Assembly: GCF_040744945.1 (NCBI RefSeq)
Contig: NZ_CP160453.1
Location: 2,542,001 to 2,606,000 of the forward strand
Length of the DNA: 64,000 nt
Direction of reading: 5' to 3'
DNA from: Saccharothrix sp. HUAS TT1
GTDB taxonomy: Bacteria; Actinomycetota; Actinomycetes; Mycobacteriales; Pseudonocardiaceae
Made by a program: the position numbers and the translations under genes. Below the pieces are notes generated by a model, which saw only the letters and a list, made by a program, of their open reading frames with translations, was not told where the DNA came from and did no database searches. Every line of letters begins with the position of its first letter. Positions within the stretch are counted from its first letter, which is position 1. Shown piece by piece: positions 18,174 to 26,245 of the stretch.

Positions 18174-19277
18174 GTGCGCAAGCTGGACACCGTCATCCGC
18201 GAGTACCACTGGGGTTCGCGGACCGCGCTCGCCGACCTGCTCGGCGAGCCGTCGCCGAGCGCCGCGCCGCAGGCCGAGCTGTGGGTGGGCGCGCACCCGG
18301 ACGACCCGTCCCGGCTGGCCGGCAGCGGCGTGCCGCTGGACGCCCACCTGGCCGCCAACCCCGCCGGGCTGCTCGGCCCGCGCAGCCTGGCCGCGTTCGG
18401 CCCGCGCCTGCCGTTCCTGCTGAAGGTGCTGGCCGTGGACGCGCCGCTGTCGCTGCAGGTGCACCCGGACCGCGAGCAGGCCGCGGTCGGGTTCGCCGAG
18501 CACGGCTACCGCGACGACCGGGCCAAGCCGGAGGTCCTGCTCGCGCTGACCGAGTTCGAGACCCTGTCGGGCTTCCGCCACCCCGCCGACGCGGTGGCGC
18601 TGCTGGACGTGCTGGACCTCCCGGCACTCGCGCCGCTGCGGGCCGCGCTGTCGGTCGGCGACACGGGGGGCGCGTTGCGCTGGGCGTTGCACACGGCCGA
18701 CGCCGACCTGGTCGTCCAAGTGGCCGGCGCGGCGGCCCGCGTGCCCGCGCTCGCGCACATCGCGCCGCTGGCCGAGGTCTACCCGGCGGACGCGGGCGTG
18801 GTGGCGGCGTTGCTGCTCAACGCGGTGACGCTGCGGCCGGGCCAGGCCGTCCACGTCGGCGCGGGCGTGCTGCACGCGCACCTGCGCGGCACCGGCGTGG
18901 AGCTGATGGCGAACTCCGACAACGTGCTGCGCGCCGGGCTGACCACCAAGCCGGTGGACGTGCGCGCCGTGCTGGCGCTGGTCGACCACAGCAGTGGCCC
19001 CGCCACCGTGCTCGACGGTGAAGGCGAAGGTCCACTGAGGACTTACCGGACGCCGGACCCGGAGTTCCGCCTGCACCGCGTGCGGCCAGGGGCCCTGCTG
19101 CCCGGCGACGGGCCTCAACTCCTGCTGTGCACCAGGGGTTTCATCGCCGTCCGCCGTGCGGGCGAAGAGGTGGCGCTGGCCGGCGGCGAGTCGGCCTTCC
19201 TGCCGCACAGCCCGGACGCGGCCGAGGTCGCGGGCGACGGCGAGGCGTTCTGGGCCACCACGAACCTCCCCGGCTGA
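18174..19277 (+). CDS. manA: Mannose-6-phosphate isomerase, type I
   Basis: This 367-residue zinc enzyme interconverts mannose-6-phosphate and fructose-6-phosphate. The metal-site segment QVHPDREQA is visible (Gln95, His97), with the KPEVLLAL segment and the C-terminal type I motif GVELMANSDNVLRAGLTTK. The GTG start lies 9 bp after the kinase stop. With the kinase and beta-mannosidase it completes a route from mannosides to glycolysis. It is followed by a strong hairpin. Confidence 0.93.
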   Translation: MRKLDTVIREYHWGSRTALADLLGEPSPSAAPQAELWVGAHPDDPSRLAGSGVPLDAHLAANPAGLLGPRSLAAFGPRLPFLLKVLAVDAPLSLQVHPDREQAAVGFAEHGYRDDRAKPEVLLALTEFETLSGFRHPADAVALLDVLDLPALAPLRAALSVGDTGGALRWALHTADADLVVQVAGAAARVPALAHIAPLAEVYPADAGVVAALLLNAVTLRPGQAVHVGAGVLHAHLRGTGVELMANSDNVLRAGLTTKPVDVRAVLALVDHSSGPATVLDGEGEGPLRTYRTPDPEFRLHRVRPGALLPGDGPQLLLCTRGFIAVRRAGEEVALAGGESAFLPHSPDAAEVAGDGEAFWATTNLPG

Positions 19278-19287
19278 ACCGGGGAAA

Positions 19288-19329
19288 GCGCACGGGTGCG
19301 GTGGTTGGTGGTCCACCGCACCCGTGCGC
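19288..19329. terminator. Bidirectional terminator
   Basis: A 17-bp perfect inverted repeat with an 8-nt loop (arms 19288-19304 and 19313-19329) separates manA from the convergent LPMO gene. Confidence 0.8.
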
Positions 19330-19364
19330 CGGTCTTCCGCTACTGCCTCGCGAACCGCCCGGTG

Positions 19365-20036
19365 CTACTGGAAGTTCACGTCACTGCAGAGGTAGTACGC
19401 CTGGTCCATGTGGCTGGCCTGCCAGATCGTGAACACCACGTGGCGGCCGGTGCGGCTGCCCGCGTTCACCTGGGCCTGGTAGAGGCCGGTGGTGCCGTAG
19501 CGGCCGGTCGAGGTGACCAGCTCCAGGTCGCTCCAGCGCAGCGGCGTGGTGGCCGTGTTCACGCCCTGGCGGGTGATGTAGATGCGGAGGTAGTCCGCGC
19601 CGTGCCTCGCCTGGTCCGTGATCGTCAGGGTGAACTGACGCGGCTTGTTGGCGACGTTCCACGCGCCGACGGCGTCGAGGGACCGGTACCGGCCACCCTC
19701 GGCCAGGCCACCGCTGCAGAGCTGGCCGTTCGGCAGGGCGCCCTGGTGGTTGCCGCCGACGCCGTTGCGGTACAGGCCGTTCCAGTTCCACATCGTGTTC
19801 GGGTCGGCCTTCCAGGCCTGGGCGCACATCGGGTCGGTCTGACCCATGTTCGGGTTCAGGTGGTCGCTGCCCCAGCGCTGGTAGCAGCCGTAGTTGCGCG
19901 ACGGCGGGTCGGTGACCGAGCCGTGAGCGCTGGCCACGCCCGACGTGCCGACCAGGGCCACGAGGCCGGCGGCGAGGACCGCCAGGACCGAGCTGAAGAC
20001 GCCGATTACCGAGCGGAGACCGCGTCGGAAGGTCAT
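19365..20036 (-). CDS. Secreted lytic polysaccharide monooxygenase, AA10 family
   Basis: This 223-residue copper enzyme oxidatively cleaves crystalline cellulose or chitin. After a long signal peptide, cleavage before the His of AHGSVTDPPSRNYGC would expose the N-terminal copper-binding histidine. The second copper ligand is probably in DQARHGADY. The sequence closely resembles the single-domain Streptomyces LPMO10B type, which acts on cellulose (and chitin), including the final TIWQASHMDQAYYLCSD. The ATG is preceded by GGAGG. A perfect CebR box lies 42 bp upstream, which suggests induction by cello-oligosaccharides. Confidence 0.93.
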   Translation of the reverse strand: MTFRRGLRSVIGVFSSVLAVLAAGLVALVGTSGVASAHGSVTDPPSRNYGCYQRWGSDHLNPNMGQTDPMCAQAWKADPNTMWNWNGLYRNGVGGNHQGALPNGQLCSGGLAEGGRYRSLDAVGAWNVANKPRQFTLTITDQARHGADYLRIYITRQGVNTATTPLRWSDLELVTSTGRYGTTGLYQAQVNAGSRTGRHVVFTIWQASHMDQAYYLCSDVNFQ

Positions 20037-20077
20037 GTGTGTGTCCTCCACGTTGAGGATGTGCCGCCTACAGGGAC

Positions 20078-20091
20078 TGGGAGCGCTCCCA
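20078..20091. promoter_or_regulatory. CebR operator (perfect palindrome)
   Basis: TGGGAGCGCTCCCA is identical to the operator bound by CebR, the cellobiose/cellotriose-responsive LacI-family repressor of streptomycetes. It lies 42 bp upstream of the LPMO start, within its promoter region. Confidence 0.85.
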
Positions 20092-20195
20092 GATCCCAAG
20101 GTAGCGAACCGGGCACAATCTGTGAACCCCATGTCCGGACGAAGCTTTTTCGTTCCGGACAGTCACCCGATCGGCCCCGCCCACACCCCCAACCG

Positions 20196-20281
20196 CGCGT
20201 GTCCAACCCTCAGAACGCGAGAGTCCAACGCTCAGAACGCGAGAGTCCAACGTTCGGAACACCCGAGTTGAGCACTGGGAA
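20196..20281. repeat. Tandem 22-bp intergenic repeat
   Basis: Three head-to-tail units with a 22-bp period (20196-20215 shortened, 20216-20237, 20238-20259) begin with CGCGAGAGTCCAACG; a fourth, diverged unit reaches 20281. The same unit recurs in both orientations at 27662-27785. The array ends 7 bp from the stop of the deaminase gene. Confidence 0.75.
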
Positions 20282-20287
20282 CACCCG

Positions 20288-20695
20288 TCAGCGGTAGTAA
20301 CCGGCCACCGCCGCGCTCGCCTCCTCCAGCAACGACGGCCCCTCCTGCGGCACGGGGGCGAAGCCGCCGCCCGGCTTCAACGCGTTGAGCTGTTCGGTCG
20401 ACAGGGCGTACACCACCCGGCCCAGCCCGGACCGCTCGATCGCGCCGACGCACATCCCGCACGGCTGGCAACTGGTGAACATCGTCGTGCCGGCCGCCAC
20501 CTCCGGCGCCAGTTCCCGCGCCGCCCACCGGGCCAGCTTCAGCTCCGGGTGCGCCGTGATGTCGCCGTCGGTCACGCTGGTGTTGCGCTCCTCCGCCAGC
20601 ACCTCGCCGCCCGGCCCCACCAGCAACGAGCCGAACGGCGGGTTGCCCGCCTCCCTGGCCTCGGTCGCCAGCTCGATCGCCCTGCGCAAGCTCAT
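20288..20695 (-). CDS. Nucleoside deaminase (cytidine/guanine deaminase family)
   Basis: This 135-residue zinc hydrolase has the CDA/CMP-deaminase motifs: HPE in DITAHPELKLARWA (zinc ligand and general acid) and PCxxC in SCQPCGMCVGAIE. The length fits small nucleoside or guanine deaminases. It starts inside the stop of the F420-dependent oxidoreductase gene (ATGA), so the two are coupled. The exact base specificity cannot be told. Confidence 0.85.
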   Translation of the reverse strand: MSLRRAIELATEAREAGNPPFGSLLVGPGGEVLAEERNTSVTDGDITAHPELKLARWAARELAPEVAAGTTMFTSCQPCGMCVGAIERSGLGRVVYALSTEQLNALKPGGGFAPVPQEGPSLLEEASAAVAGYYR

Positions 20696-21525
20696 CGGAA
20701 CTCCTTCCGCACGGTGGCCAGCGCCTGCCATGCCACTTCGGGGTGAACGGTCTCCTGCGGATCGCCGACGAACGGGTCCAGCACCACGGCCTCGGCGCCG
20801 AGCGAGCGCAGCTCCGCCAGGTCGCCGACGACCTGGTCCACCGTCCCCTCGCCCAACCGCCGCTCCGGCCCGACCTCGTCGGACGTGATGTTCAAGAGGA
20901 TGCGAGGGGTCAAGGCGGGCAACGGCTTCCCCTCCGCCTCCGCGATGGACCCCAACCGCCCCACCGCCTCCCGGAACGCCGAAGGCGTGAGGCGCAGGCC
21001 GTGCCAGGCGTCCCCGAGCCGGACGGCCCGCCGCAGCGCCGCGTCGGAGTGCCCGCCGACCCAGATCGGGATGCGCCCGGCCCGGTAGTCGGACGCGTCC
21101 GCCCACGCCGACCGCAGCACTCGCAGCCCCTCGTCGGTCAACCGGCCCCGGTCGGCGAACCGCACGCCCAGGGCCTCGTACTCCTGCCGCGCCCACCCGA
21201 CCCCGACGCCGAGCACGAACCGCCCGCCGGACAGCTCGTCCAGGTTCGCCGCCATCCGCGCCACCAGCAGCGGGTGCCGGTACGGCAGCACCAGCACGGT
21301 GGTCCCGAGCCTGATCCGCGACGTCACCCCGGCCAGCCACGCCAGCGCGGTGAACGGCTCGTAGAACGGGGCCGGGTACTGCTCGGCCACGTCCGGCGTC
21401 ACCGCCACGTGGTCGGACACCATCAACAGGTCGAAGCCGAGCCCCTCGACCGTCAACGCCCACCGCCGCAGCACCTCCGGTGAGGTCCCAGGGCCGAAGT
21501 TCGGCACGTTCACACCGATTTGCAC
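20692..21525 (-). CDS. LLM-class F420-dependent oxidoreductase
   Basis: This 277-residue protein has the luciferase-like TIM barrel of F420-dependent oxidoreductases, with LLMVSDHVAVTPD near the start, the GTTVLVLPYRHPL strand and LGVGVGWARQEYEALG. The chosen start is GTG at 21525; the ribosome site is weak. The gene is divergent from an Lrp/AsnC regulator 94 bp away, which probably controls it. The substrate is unknown. Confidence 0.85.
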   Translation of the reverse strand: MQIGVNVPNFGPGTSPEVLRRWALTVEGLGFDLLMVSDHVAVTPDVAEQYPAPFYEPFTALAWLAGVTSRIRLGTTVLVLPYRHPLLVARMAANLDELSGGRFVLGVGVGWARQEYEALGVRFADRGRLTDEGLRVLRSAWADASDYRAGRIPIWVGGHSDAALRRAVRLGDAWHGLRLTPSAFREAVGRLGSIAEAEGKPLPALTPRILLNITSDEVGPERRLGEGTVDQVVGDLAELRSLGAEAVVLDPFVGDPQETVHPEVAWQALATVRKEFR

Positions 21526-21618
21526 GACGCCAACACTAGGCCGCCGACCGCCCGTCTTGAAGAGAATCCCACCGGTCTGAAGCCTGGAAAGCCGTGGATT
21601 CCCCGGTAATATCGGCCG

Positions 21619-22065
21619 ATGACCGCAAGTCTCGATCCGACCGACTGGGCCATCCTCGGCGAGCTGCAGCGCGACGGCCGGATCGCGCTCAGCGAGCTGG
21701 GCCGCCGGGTCAACCTCAGCGCCTCGGCCACCACCGAACGCGTCCGCCGGCTGGAGTCGACCGGCGTCATCACCGGCTACCGGGCCGAGGTCGACCTGGG
21801 CCGGGTCGGCTACGCGGTGCTCGCCGTCGTCCGCCTGAAGTACCCCGGCAACCGGCACGAGCCGCTGCACGCGCTCCTCGCCGAGCGCCCGGAGATCCTG
21901 GAGTGCCTGCGCACCACCGGTGACGACTGCTACACGCTCAAGGTCGCGGCGACGTCCATGGCGCACCTGGAGCAGGTGGTCAACGACCTGACCGGCTTCG
22001 GCAGCACGACCACCAACATCGTCTACAGCCAGACCCTGCCGTACCGGGGCGTGTCCGCCGGCTAG
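21619..22065 (+). CDS. Lrp/AsnC-family transcriptional regulator
   Basis: This 148-residue regulator has an N-terminal winged helix (LDPTDWAILGELQRDGRIALSEL and the following recognition helix) and a C-terminal RAM ligand-binding domain with the usual GDDCYTLKVAA segment. A TAATAT hexamer ends 6 bp before the ATG and there is no ribosome site, so the transcript may be leaderless. It is divergent from the F420 oxidoreductase/deaminase pair and may control it. Confidence 0.9.
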   Translation: MTASLDPTDWAILGELQRDGRIALSELGRRVNLSASATTERVRRLESTGVITGYRAEVDLGRVGYAVLAVVRLKYPGNRHEPLHALLAERPEILECLRTTGDDCYTLKVAATSMAHLEQVVNDLTGFGSTTTNIVYSQTLPYRGVSAG

Positions 22066-22193
22066 GCCCACGACGAGGGCCGCCGCCGGTGCGGCGGTCT
22101 CGTCGTTGAGACCCACCACGCCGACGGCGGCCCGTGTGCCCGTAACGCCCGCCGCGCGTTACGGGAACTTCAGCACTCTCGCCGATCAGGTTC

Positions 22194-22253
22194 TGGGAGC
22201 GTTCCCAGATCCCGAAGGTAACGCACCGGTAATCACTCTGGCAAGCGCTTTCC
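22194..22253. promoter_or_regulatory. Orphan CebR-like box and second LacI-type palindrome
   Basis: TGGGAGCGTTCCCA (22194-22207) is one base from the CebR box. GGCAAGCGCTTTCC (22240-22253) is a second LacI-family-type palindrome with one mismatch. Both lie between two convergent genes, where no gene start is visible, so they have no evident target. Confidence 0.6.
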
Positions 22254-22255
22254 GG

Positions 22256-23125
22256 CTACGAGTGCGGGCAGGTGTCGCGGTACTCCGAGATGGCCGTGCC
22301 GCGCGGCGCGGGGCAGAGGAACTGCTCGTACCGGGTGTCGTCGTCGATGAACCGCTTGAGCCAGGCGATGCTGTACTTGGCGATCGTCGTGTTGGCCGAG
22401 TTCGGCGCGAAGTGGCTCGCGCCCGCCAGTTCCAGGTACGCCTTGTCCAGAGTGGACGGCAGGCCGGTGTAGAACGGCTCGGAGTGCGACGTCACCGACG
22501 CGACCGAGTCGTCCTGCGCGCCGACGACCAGCGTCGGCGTCCGCACGGTCGACCACGTCTTGGTGGTGTTCCACGCGGTGAGGGGGATCGACGCCTGCAG
22601 GGTGGGTCGGTCCTCGGTGGCTTCCAGCGCGCCGCCGCCGCCCATCGAGTGGCCCATCACGCCGAGGCGGGACGGGTCGATGCGGCTGCGCACGCTGCTG
22701 CTGGTGGTCAGGTAGTCCAGCGCGGCCAGCAGCTGGTCGCCGCGCGAGGACGGCTGGTCGTAGCGGGAGTTGGTGTCGATGATGAAGATGACGAAGCCCT
22801 GCGAGGCCAGTCGCGGCCCGAGCCAGGACAGGCTGGACTGGCTCGCCGTGTAGCCGGGCGACACGGCGACCGCGCCGAACGTGCCCTCGGCGGTGCTGGT
22901 GGGGTAGTGGATGGTGCCGCCGCCGAAGCCGCGCGCGCTCAGCGACGACACGGTGGTCTGGCTGGTGGCGAACGGCCCGCGGGTGGCCTCGATGCTCGAA
23001 GTGGACGGAGCCGGTCCGCGTTCGTACGGGTTGTCGGCGGCTTGGGCGACCGCGCCGGACGTGGTGAGGGCGACCGTCGCGGCGAGGACCAAGGCGCGAC
23101 GGGACAGGGGAGACCTCGGGGACAT
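22256..23125 (-). CDS. Secreted cutinase/polyester hydrolase (PET-hydrolase family)
   Basis: This 289-residue secreted serine hydrolase belongs to the actinobacterial cutinase group that includes Thermobifida cutinases. After a signal peptide the mature protein begins near DNPYERGPAPS, as in those enzymes. The triad is Ser160 in GHSMGGGG, Asp206 in GAQDDSVAS and His238 in GASHFAPN. Other family marks are LSARGFGGGTIHYP, SPGYTASQSS, FIIDTNSRYDQPSSR, the TAWNTTKTWS active-site tryptophan and the final disulfide (FLCPAP, DTCPHS). The second disulfide of Ideonella PETase is absent. The natural substrate is probably cutin or suberin. Confidence 0.93.
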   Translation of the reverse strand: MSPRSPLSRRALVLAATVALTTSGAVAQAADNPYERGPAPSTSSIEATRGPFATSQTTVSSLSARGFGGGTIHYPTSTAEGTFGAVAVSPGYTASQSSLSWLGPRLASQGFVIFIIDTNSRYDQPSSRGDQLLAALDYLTTSSSVRSRIDPSRLGVMGHSMGGGGALEATEDRPTLQASIPLTAWNTTKTWSTVRTPTLVVGAQDDSVASVTSHSEPFYTGLPSTLDKAYLELAGASHFAPNSANTTIAKYSIAWLKRFIDDDTRYEQFLCPAPRGTAISEYRDTCPHS

Positions 23126-23311
23126 GGTGTGCTCTTCCAGCGTGGCAAGGACTTGGCGGGGAGAGTCCTGAGTGGACCTTGCTTACCGCGACCGAGTCTG
23201 ACCCACTACCTACTCCGGAGTCAAGTAGTTGGTCCGACACGCTGCGTGACGTGAATGAGTTTCACTTCCGGAAACCGGGAACCAAGGTCGAGACCGTAAC
23301 TCCGACCTGCG

Positions 23312-23325
23312 AGGAAGCGCTCCCA
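23312..23325. promoter_or_regulatory. CebR-like operator upstream of GH3
   Basis: AGGAAGCGCTCCCA matches 12 of 14 bases of the CebR box. It lies about 83 bp upstream of the GH3 start, in the expected promoter region of a cellulose-induced gene. Confidence 0.5.
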
Positions 23326-23407
23326 CGGAGGTCTTGACCATGTCTGGCGGGGTAACGAGGATCGGGCGCGACAGAGCCGTCGCCCCTGAAGACGAACGGA
23401 ACCGCCG

Positions 23408-26029
23408 ATGTCCCGCAGACACCTGAGCGCCGCGCTGGCCGCGGTGCTCGCCGCCGGTCTCATCACCGGAGGCGCCGCCAGTGCCTCCCCGGAGTCGAAA
23501 CCACGCCAGCCGGTCATCGGTGAGCCGCGCACCGAGCACGGGTGCGCCCGGATCGAGAAGAACCTCCCCGAGCTGGCCGAGTGGCCGAGGGTCGACAGCC
23601 GGGTCAAGTCCAACCCGGCCGACGAGCGGCGCGTCAAGAAGATCCTCGCCGACATGACGCTGGCCGAGAAGGTCGGCCAGATGACCCAGCCGGAGATCGC
23701 CGCGATCACCCCGGACGAGGTGCGCGACTACGGCATCGGCTCGGTCCTCAACGGCGGCGGCTCGTGGCCGAACCGCGACAAGCACGCCGCGCCCGAGGCG
23801 TGGTTGTCGCTGGCCGACGCCTACTGGGACGCCTCCAAGGCCAGCCGCACCGAGGTGCCGGTGATCTGGGGCATCGACGCCGTGCACGGCAACAACAACG
23901 TCTACGGCGCGACGGTCTTCCCGCACAACATCGGCCTCGGCGCGGCGCACGACCCGTGCCTGATCCGGGACATCAGCGAGGCGACCGCCGAGCAGATCCG
24001 CGCCACCGGCCAGGACTGGGCGTTCGCGCCGACCCTGGCCGTGCCGCTGGACGACCGGTGGGGCCGCACCTACGAGGGCTACTCCGAGGACCCGCGGATC
24101 ACCCGCGCCTACGGCTACGAGGCCGTCCGGGGCCTCCAGGGCAACGGCAAGCGGCGGGTCGACGTGCTCGCCACCGCCAAGCACTTCATCGGCGACGGCG
24201 GCACGCTCGGCGGCAAGGACCAGGGCGTCAACCCGTCCTCCGAGGCCGAGATGATCAACGTGCACGGCCAGGGCTACTACGGCGCGCTGGCCGCCGGGGC
24301 CCAGACCGTGATGGTCTCGTTCAACAGCTGGACCAACGAGGAGCACGGCATCGACGAGGGCAAGCTGCACGGCAGCAAGCTCGCGGTGGACGACATCCTC
24401 AAGGGCAAGATGGGCTTCGACGGCCTGGTGGTCTCCGACTGGAACGGCATCGGCCAGGTCGCGGGCTGCACCAACGCCAGCTGCCCGCAGGCGATCAACG
24501 CGGGCATCGACGTGGTGATGGTGCCCAACGACTGGAAGGCGTTCATCGCCAACACGATCGCCCAGGTCGAGGGCGGCCAGATCCCGATGGCCCGGATCGA
24601 CGACGCGGTGACCCGCATCCTGCGCGTCAAGCTCCGCTCGGGCGTGCTGGACGGCGAGAAGCCGTCGCGGCGCGACCACGCGGGCAGGGCCGACGCGCTG
24701 GAGGCTCGCAAGCTGGCCCGGGAAGCCGTGCGCGAGTCCCAGGTGCTGCTCAAGAACGACGACCGGGTGCTGCCGCTGAGCCCGCGGTCGAAGGTGCTGG
24801 TCGTCGGCAAGAGCGCGGACAGCCTGCAGAACCAGACCGGCGGCTGGACGCTGACCTGGCAGGGCACCGGCAACACCAACGCCGACTTCCCCAACGGCAC
24901 CACCATCCTCGGCGGGCTCAGGGAAGCGCTCGGCGAGCGGAACGTGGTCTTCAGCGAGACCGGCGACGTCGACCCGGCCGGGTTCGACGCGGTGATCGCG
25001 GTGATCGGCGAGACCCCGTACGCGGAGGGCGTCGGCGACATCGGCAAGCGCTCGCTGGAGGCGGCGAAGCTCTACCCGAACGACCTGGCCGTGCTGGACA
25101 AGGTCAGCGGCAAGGGCGCGCCGGTCGTCACGGTCTACGTGTCCGGCCGCCCGCTGCACGTCAACAAGGAGCTGAACCGCTCGGACGCGTTCGTGGCGGC
25201 GTGGCTGCCCGGCACCGAGGGCGGCGGCGTGGCCGACCTGCTGGTCCGCGGTCGGCACACGTACCCCGGCTTCACCGGCGCGCTGTCGTTCTCGTGGCCG
25301 CGCAGCGCCTGCCAGACCCCGCTGAACCCGGGCGCGGAGGGGTACGACCCGCTGTTCAAGCCGGGTTACGGCCTGCGCTCCTGGCAGACCGGCGACCTCG
25401 GGCAGCTGGACGAGTCCTCGCCCGAGTTCGGCTGCTCCGGCAACGGCGGCGGCGGCACCGCGACCGAGGACCTGGAGGTGCACGTCCGGACCGACGTCGC
25501 GCCGTACAAGAGCTTCATCGGCTCGCCGGAGAACTGGGGCGGCACCGAGCTGGGCCCCGACGGCGAGGCCGCGCACGGCGAGATCAACGTCGTGCCGGCG
25601 GACGTCAACGTGCAGGGCGACGCGATGAAGACGACGTGGACCGGCACCGGGCCGGGCCAGCTCTACCTCCAGGACCCGGCGGGCGGCTCCGACCTGCGCG
25701 GGTACCTCAACGCGAACGCGGCGCTGGTGTTCGACGTGATCGTGCACCAGGCGCCCGCGGCGCGGACCGTGGTGAGCACGCACTGCCAGTACCCGTGCTT
25801 CGCCGAGGTCAACGCGACCGGGGTGTTCACCGGCCTGCCGACCGGCGTGAAGTCGACGGTGAAGATCCCGATCTCCTGCTTCGGGCAGGGCGGGCTGGAC
25901 CTGGAGAACGTCAACACGCCGTTCCTGGTCTACACCGAGGGCGCGTTCCAGGCGTCGTTCGCGAACGTGCGGTGGGTGCCGAAGGCGGCGGCCGACCCGG
26001 ACGCCAAGACGTGCGCCGAACTGGCGTGA
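23408..26029 (+). CDS. Secreted GH3 beta-glucosidase / exo-beta-glucanase
   Basis: This 873-residue enzyme cleaves terminal beta-glucosyl units from beta-glucans. A signal peptide (residues about 1-27) is followed by the GH3 N-domain with nucleophile Asp344 in LVVSDWNG and substrate-binding segments GIDAVHGNNN and ATAKHFIGDGG. The GH3 C-domain follows to about residue 660. A linker rich in glycine leads to an ExoP-like galactose-binding domain (about 690-865) typical of exo-1,3/1,4-beta-glucanases. The upstream CebR-like site fits induction by cello-oligosaccharides. A terminator lies 10 bp after the stop. Confidence 0.92.
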   Translation: MSRRHLSAALAAVLAAGLITGGAASASPESKPRQPVIGEPRTEHGCARIEKNLPELAEWPRVDSRVKSNPADERRVKKILADMTLAEKVGQMTQPEIAAITPDEVRDYGIGSVLNGGGSWPNRDKHAAPEAWLSLADAYWDASKASRTEVPVIWGIDAVHGNNNVYGATVFPHNIGLGAAHDPCLIRDISEATAEQIRATGQDWAFAPTLAVPLDDRWGRTYEGYSEDPRITRAYGYEAVRGLQGNGKRRVDVLATAKHFIGDGGTLGGKDQGVNPSSEAEMINVHGQGYYGALAAGAQTVMVSFNSWTNEEHGIDEGKLHGSKLAVDDILKGKMGFDGLVVSDWNGIGQVAGCTNASCPQAINAGIDVVMVPNDWKAFIANTIAQVEGGQIPMARIDDAVTRILRVKLRSGVLDGEKPSRRDHAGRADALEARKLAREAVRESQVLLKNDDRVLPLSPRSKVLVVGKSADSLQNQTGGWTLTWQGTGNTNADFPNGTTILGGLREALGERNVVFSETGDVDPAGFDAVIAVIGETPYAEGVGDIGKRSLEAAKLYPNDLAVLDKVSGKGAPVVTVYVSGRPLHVNKELNRSDAFVAAWLPGTEGGGVADLLVRGRHTYPGFTGALSFSWPRSACQTPLNPGAEGYDPLFKPGYGLRSWQTGDLGQLDESSPEFGCSGNGGGGTATEDLEVHVRTDVAPYKSFIGSPENWGGTELGPDGEAAHGEINVVPADVNVQGDAMKTTWTGTGPGQLYLQDPAGGSDLRGYLNANAALVFDVIVHQAPAARTVVSTHCQYPCFAEVNATGVFTGLPTGVKSTVKIPISCFGQGGLDLENVNTPFLVYTEGAFQASFANVRWVPKAAADPDAKTCAELA

Positions 26030-26038
26030 CGTGACGGG

Positions 26039-26069
26039 AGGGGGCGGACCCGCGACGGGTCCGCCCCCT
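26039..26069 (+). terminator. Rho-independent terminator after GH3
   Basis: AGGGGGCGGACCCG and its complement form a 14-bp stem with a 3-nt loop immediately after the GH3 stop. Confidence 0.8.
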
Positions 26070-26075
26070 CTGCGC

Positions 26076-26245
26076 GTCAGTACCCGACGGCTGCCCGGCG
26101 CACGCCCGCGCGATCGGCTTCAACGCCTCCGGGAAGTCCGGCGCCTCCTCGACCGCGTGCCCGTGCGGCGTGAGGAGCGTGGCCGTGCCTCCGCGACCAC
26201 CCGGCGGCCGACGTCACCGAAGGCTCCGAACACGGTGATCCGCAC
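26076..26245 (-). pseudogene. Remnant of an NAD(P)-binding epimerase/NmrA-like gene
   Basis: Behind an AAGGAGGAGG site a GTG opens VRITVFGAFGDVGRRVVAEA, the start of a Rossmann-fold sugar-epimerase or NmrA-like protein. After about 20 residues the homology jumps to another frame, encoding EAPDFPEALKPIARA, a segment that lies about halfway along such proteins. An internal deletion with loss of frame explains this, and nothing follows. The remnant overlaps the 3' end of the EamA gene. Confidence 0.6.
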
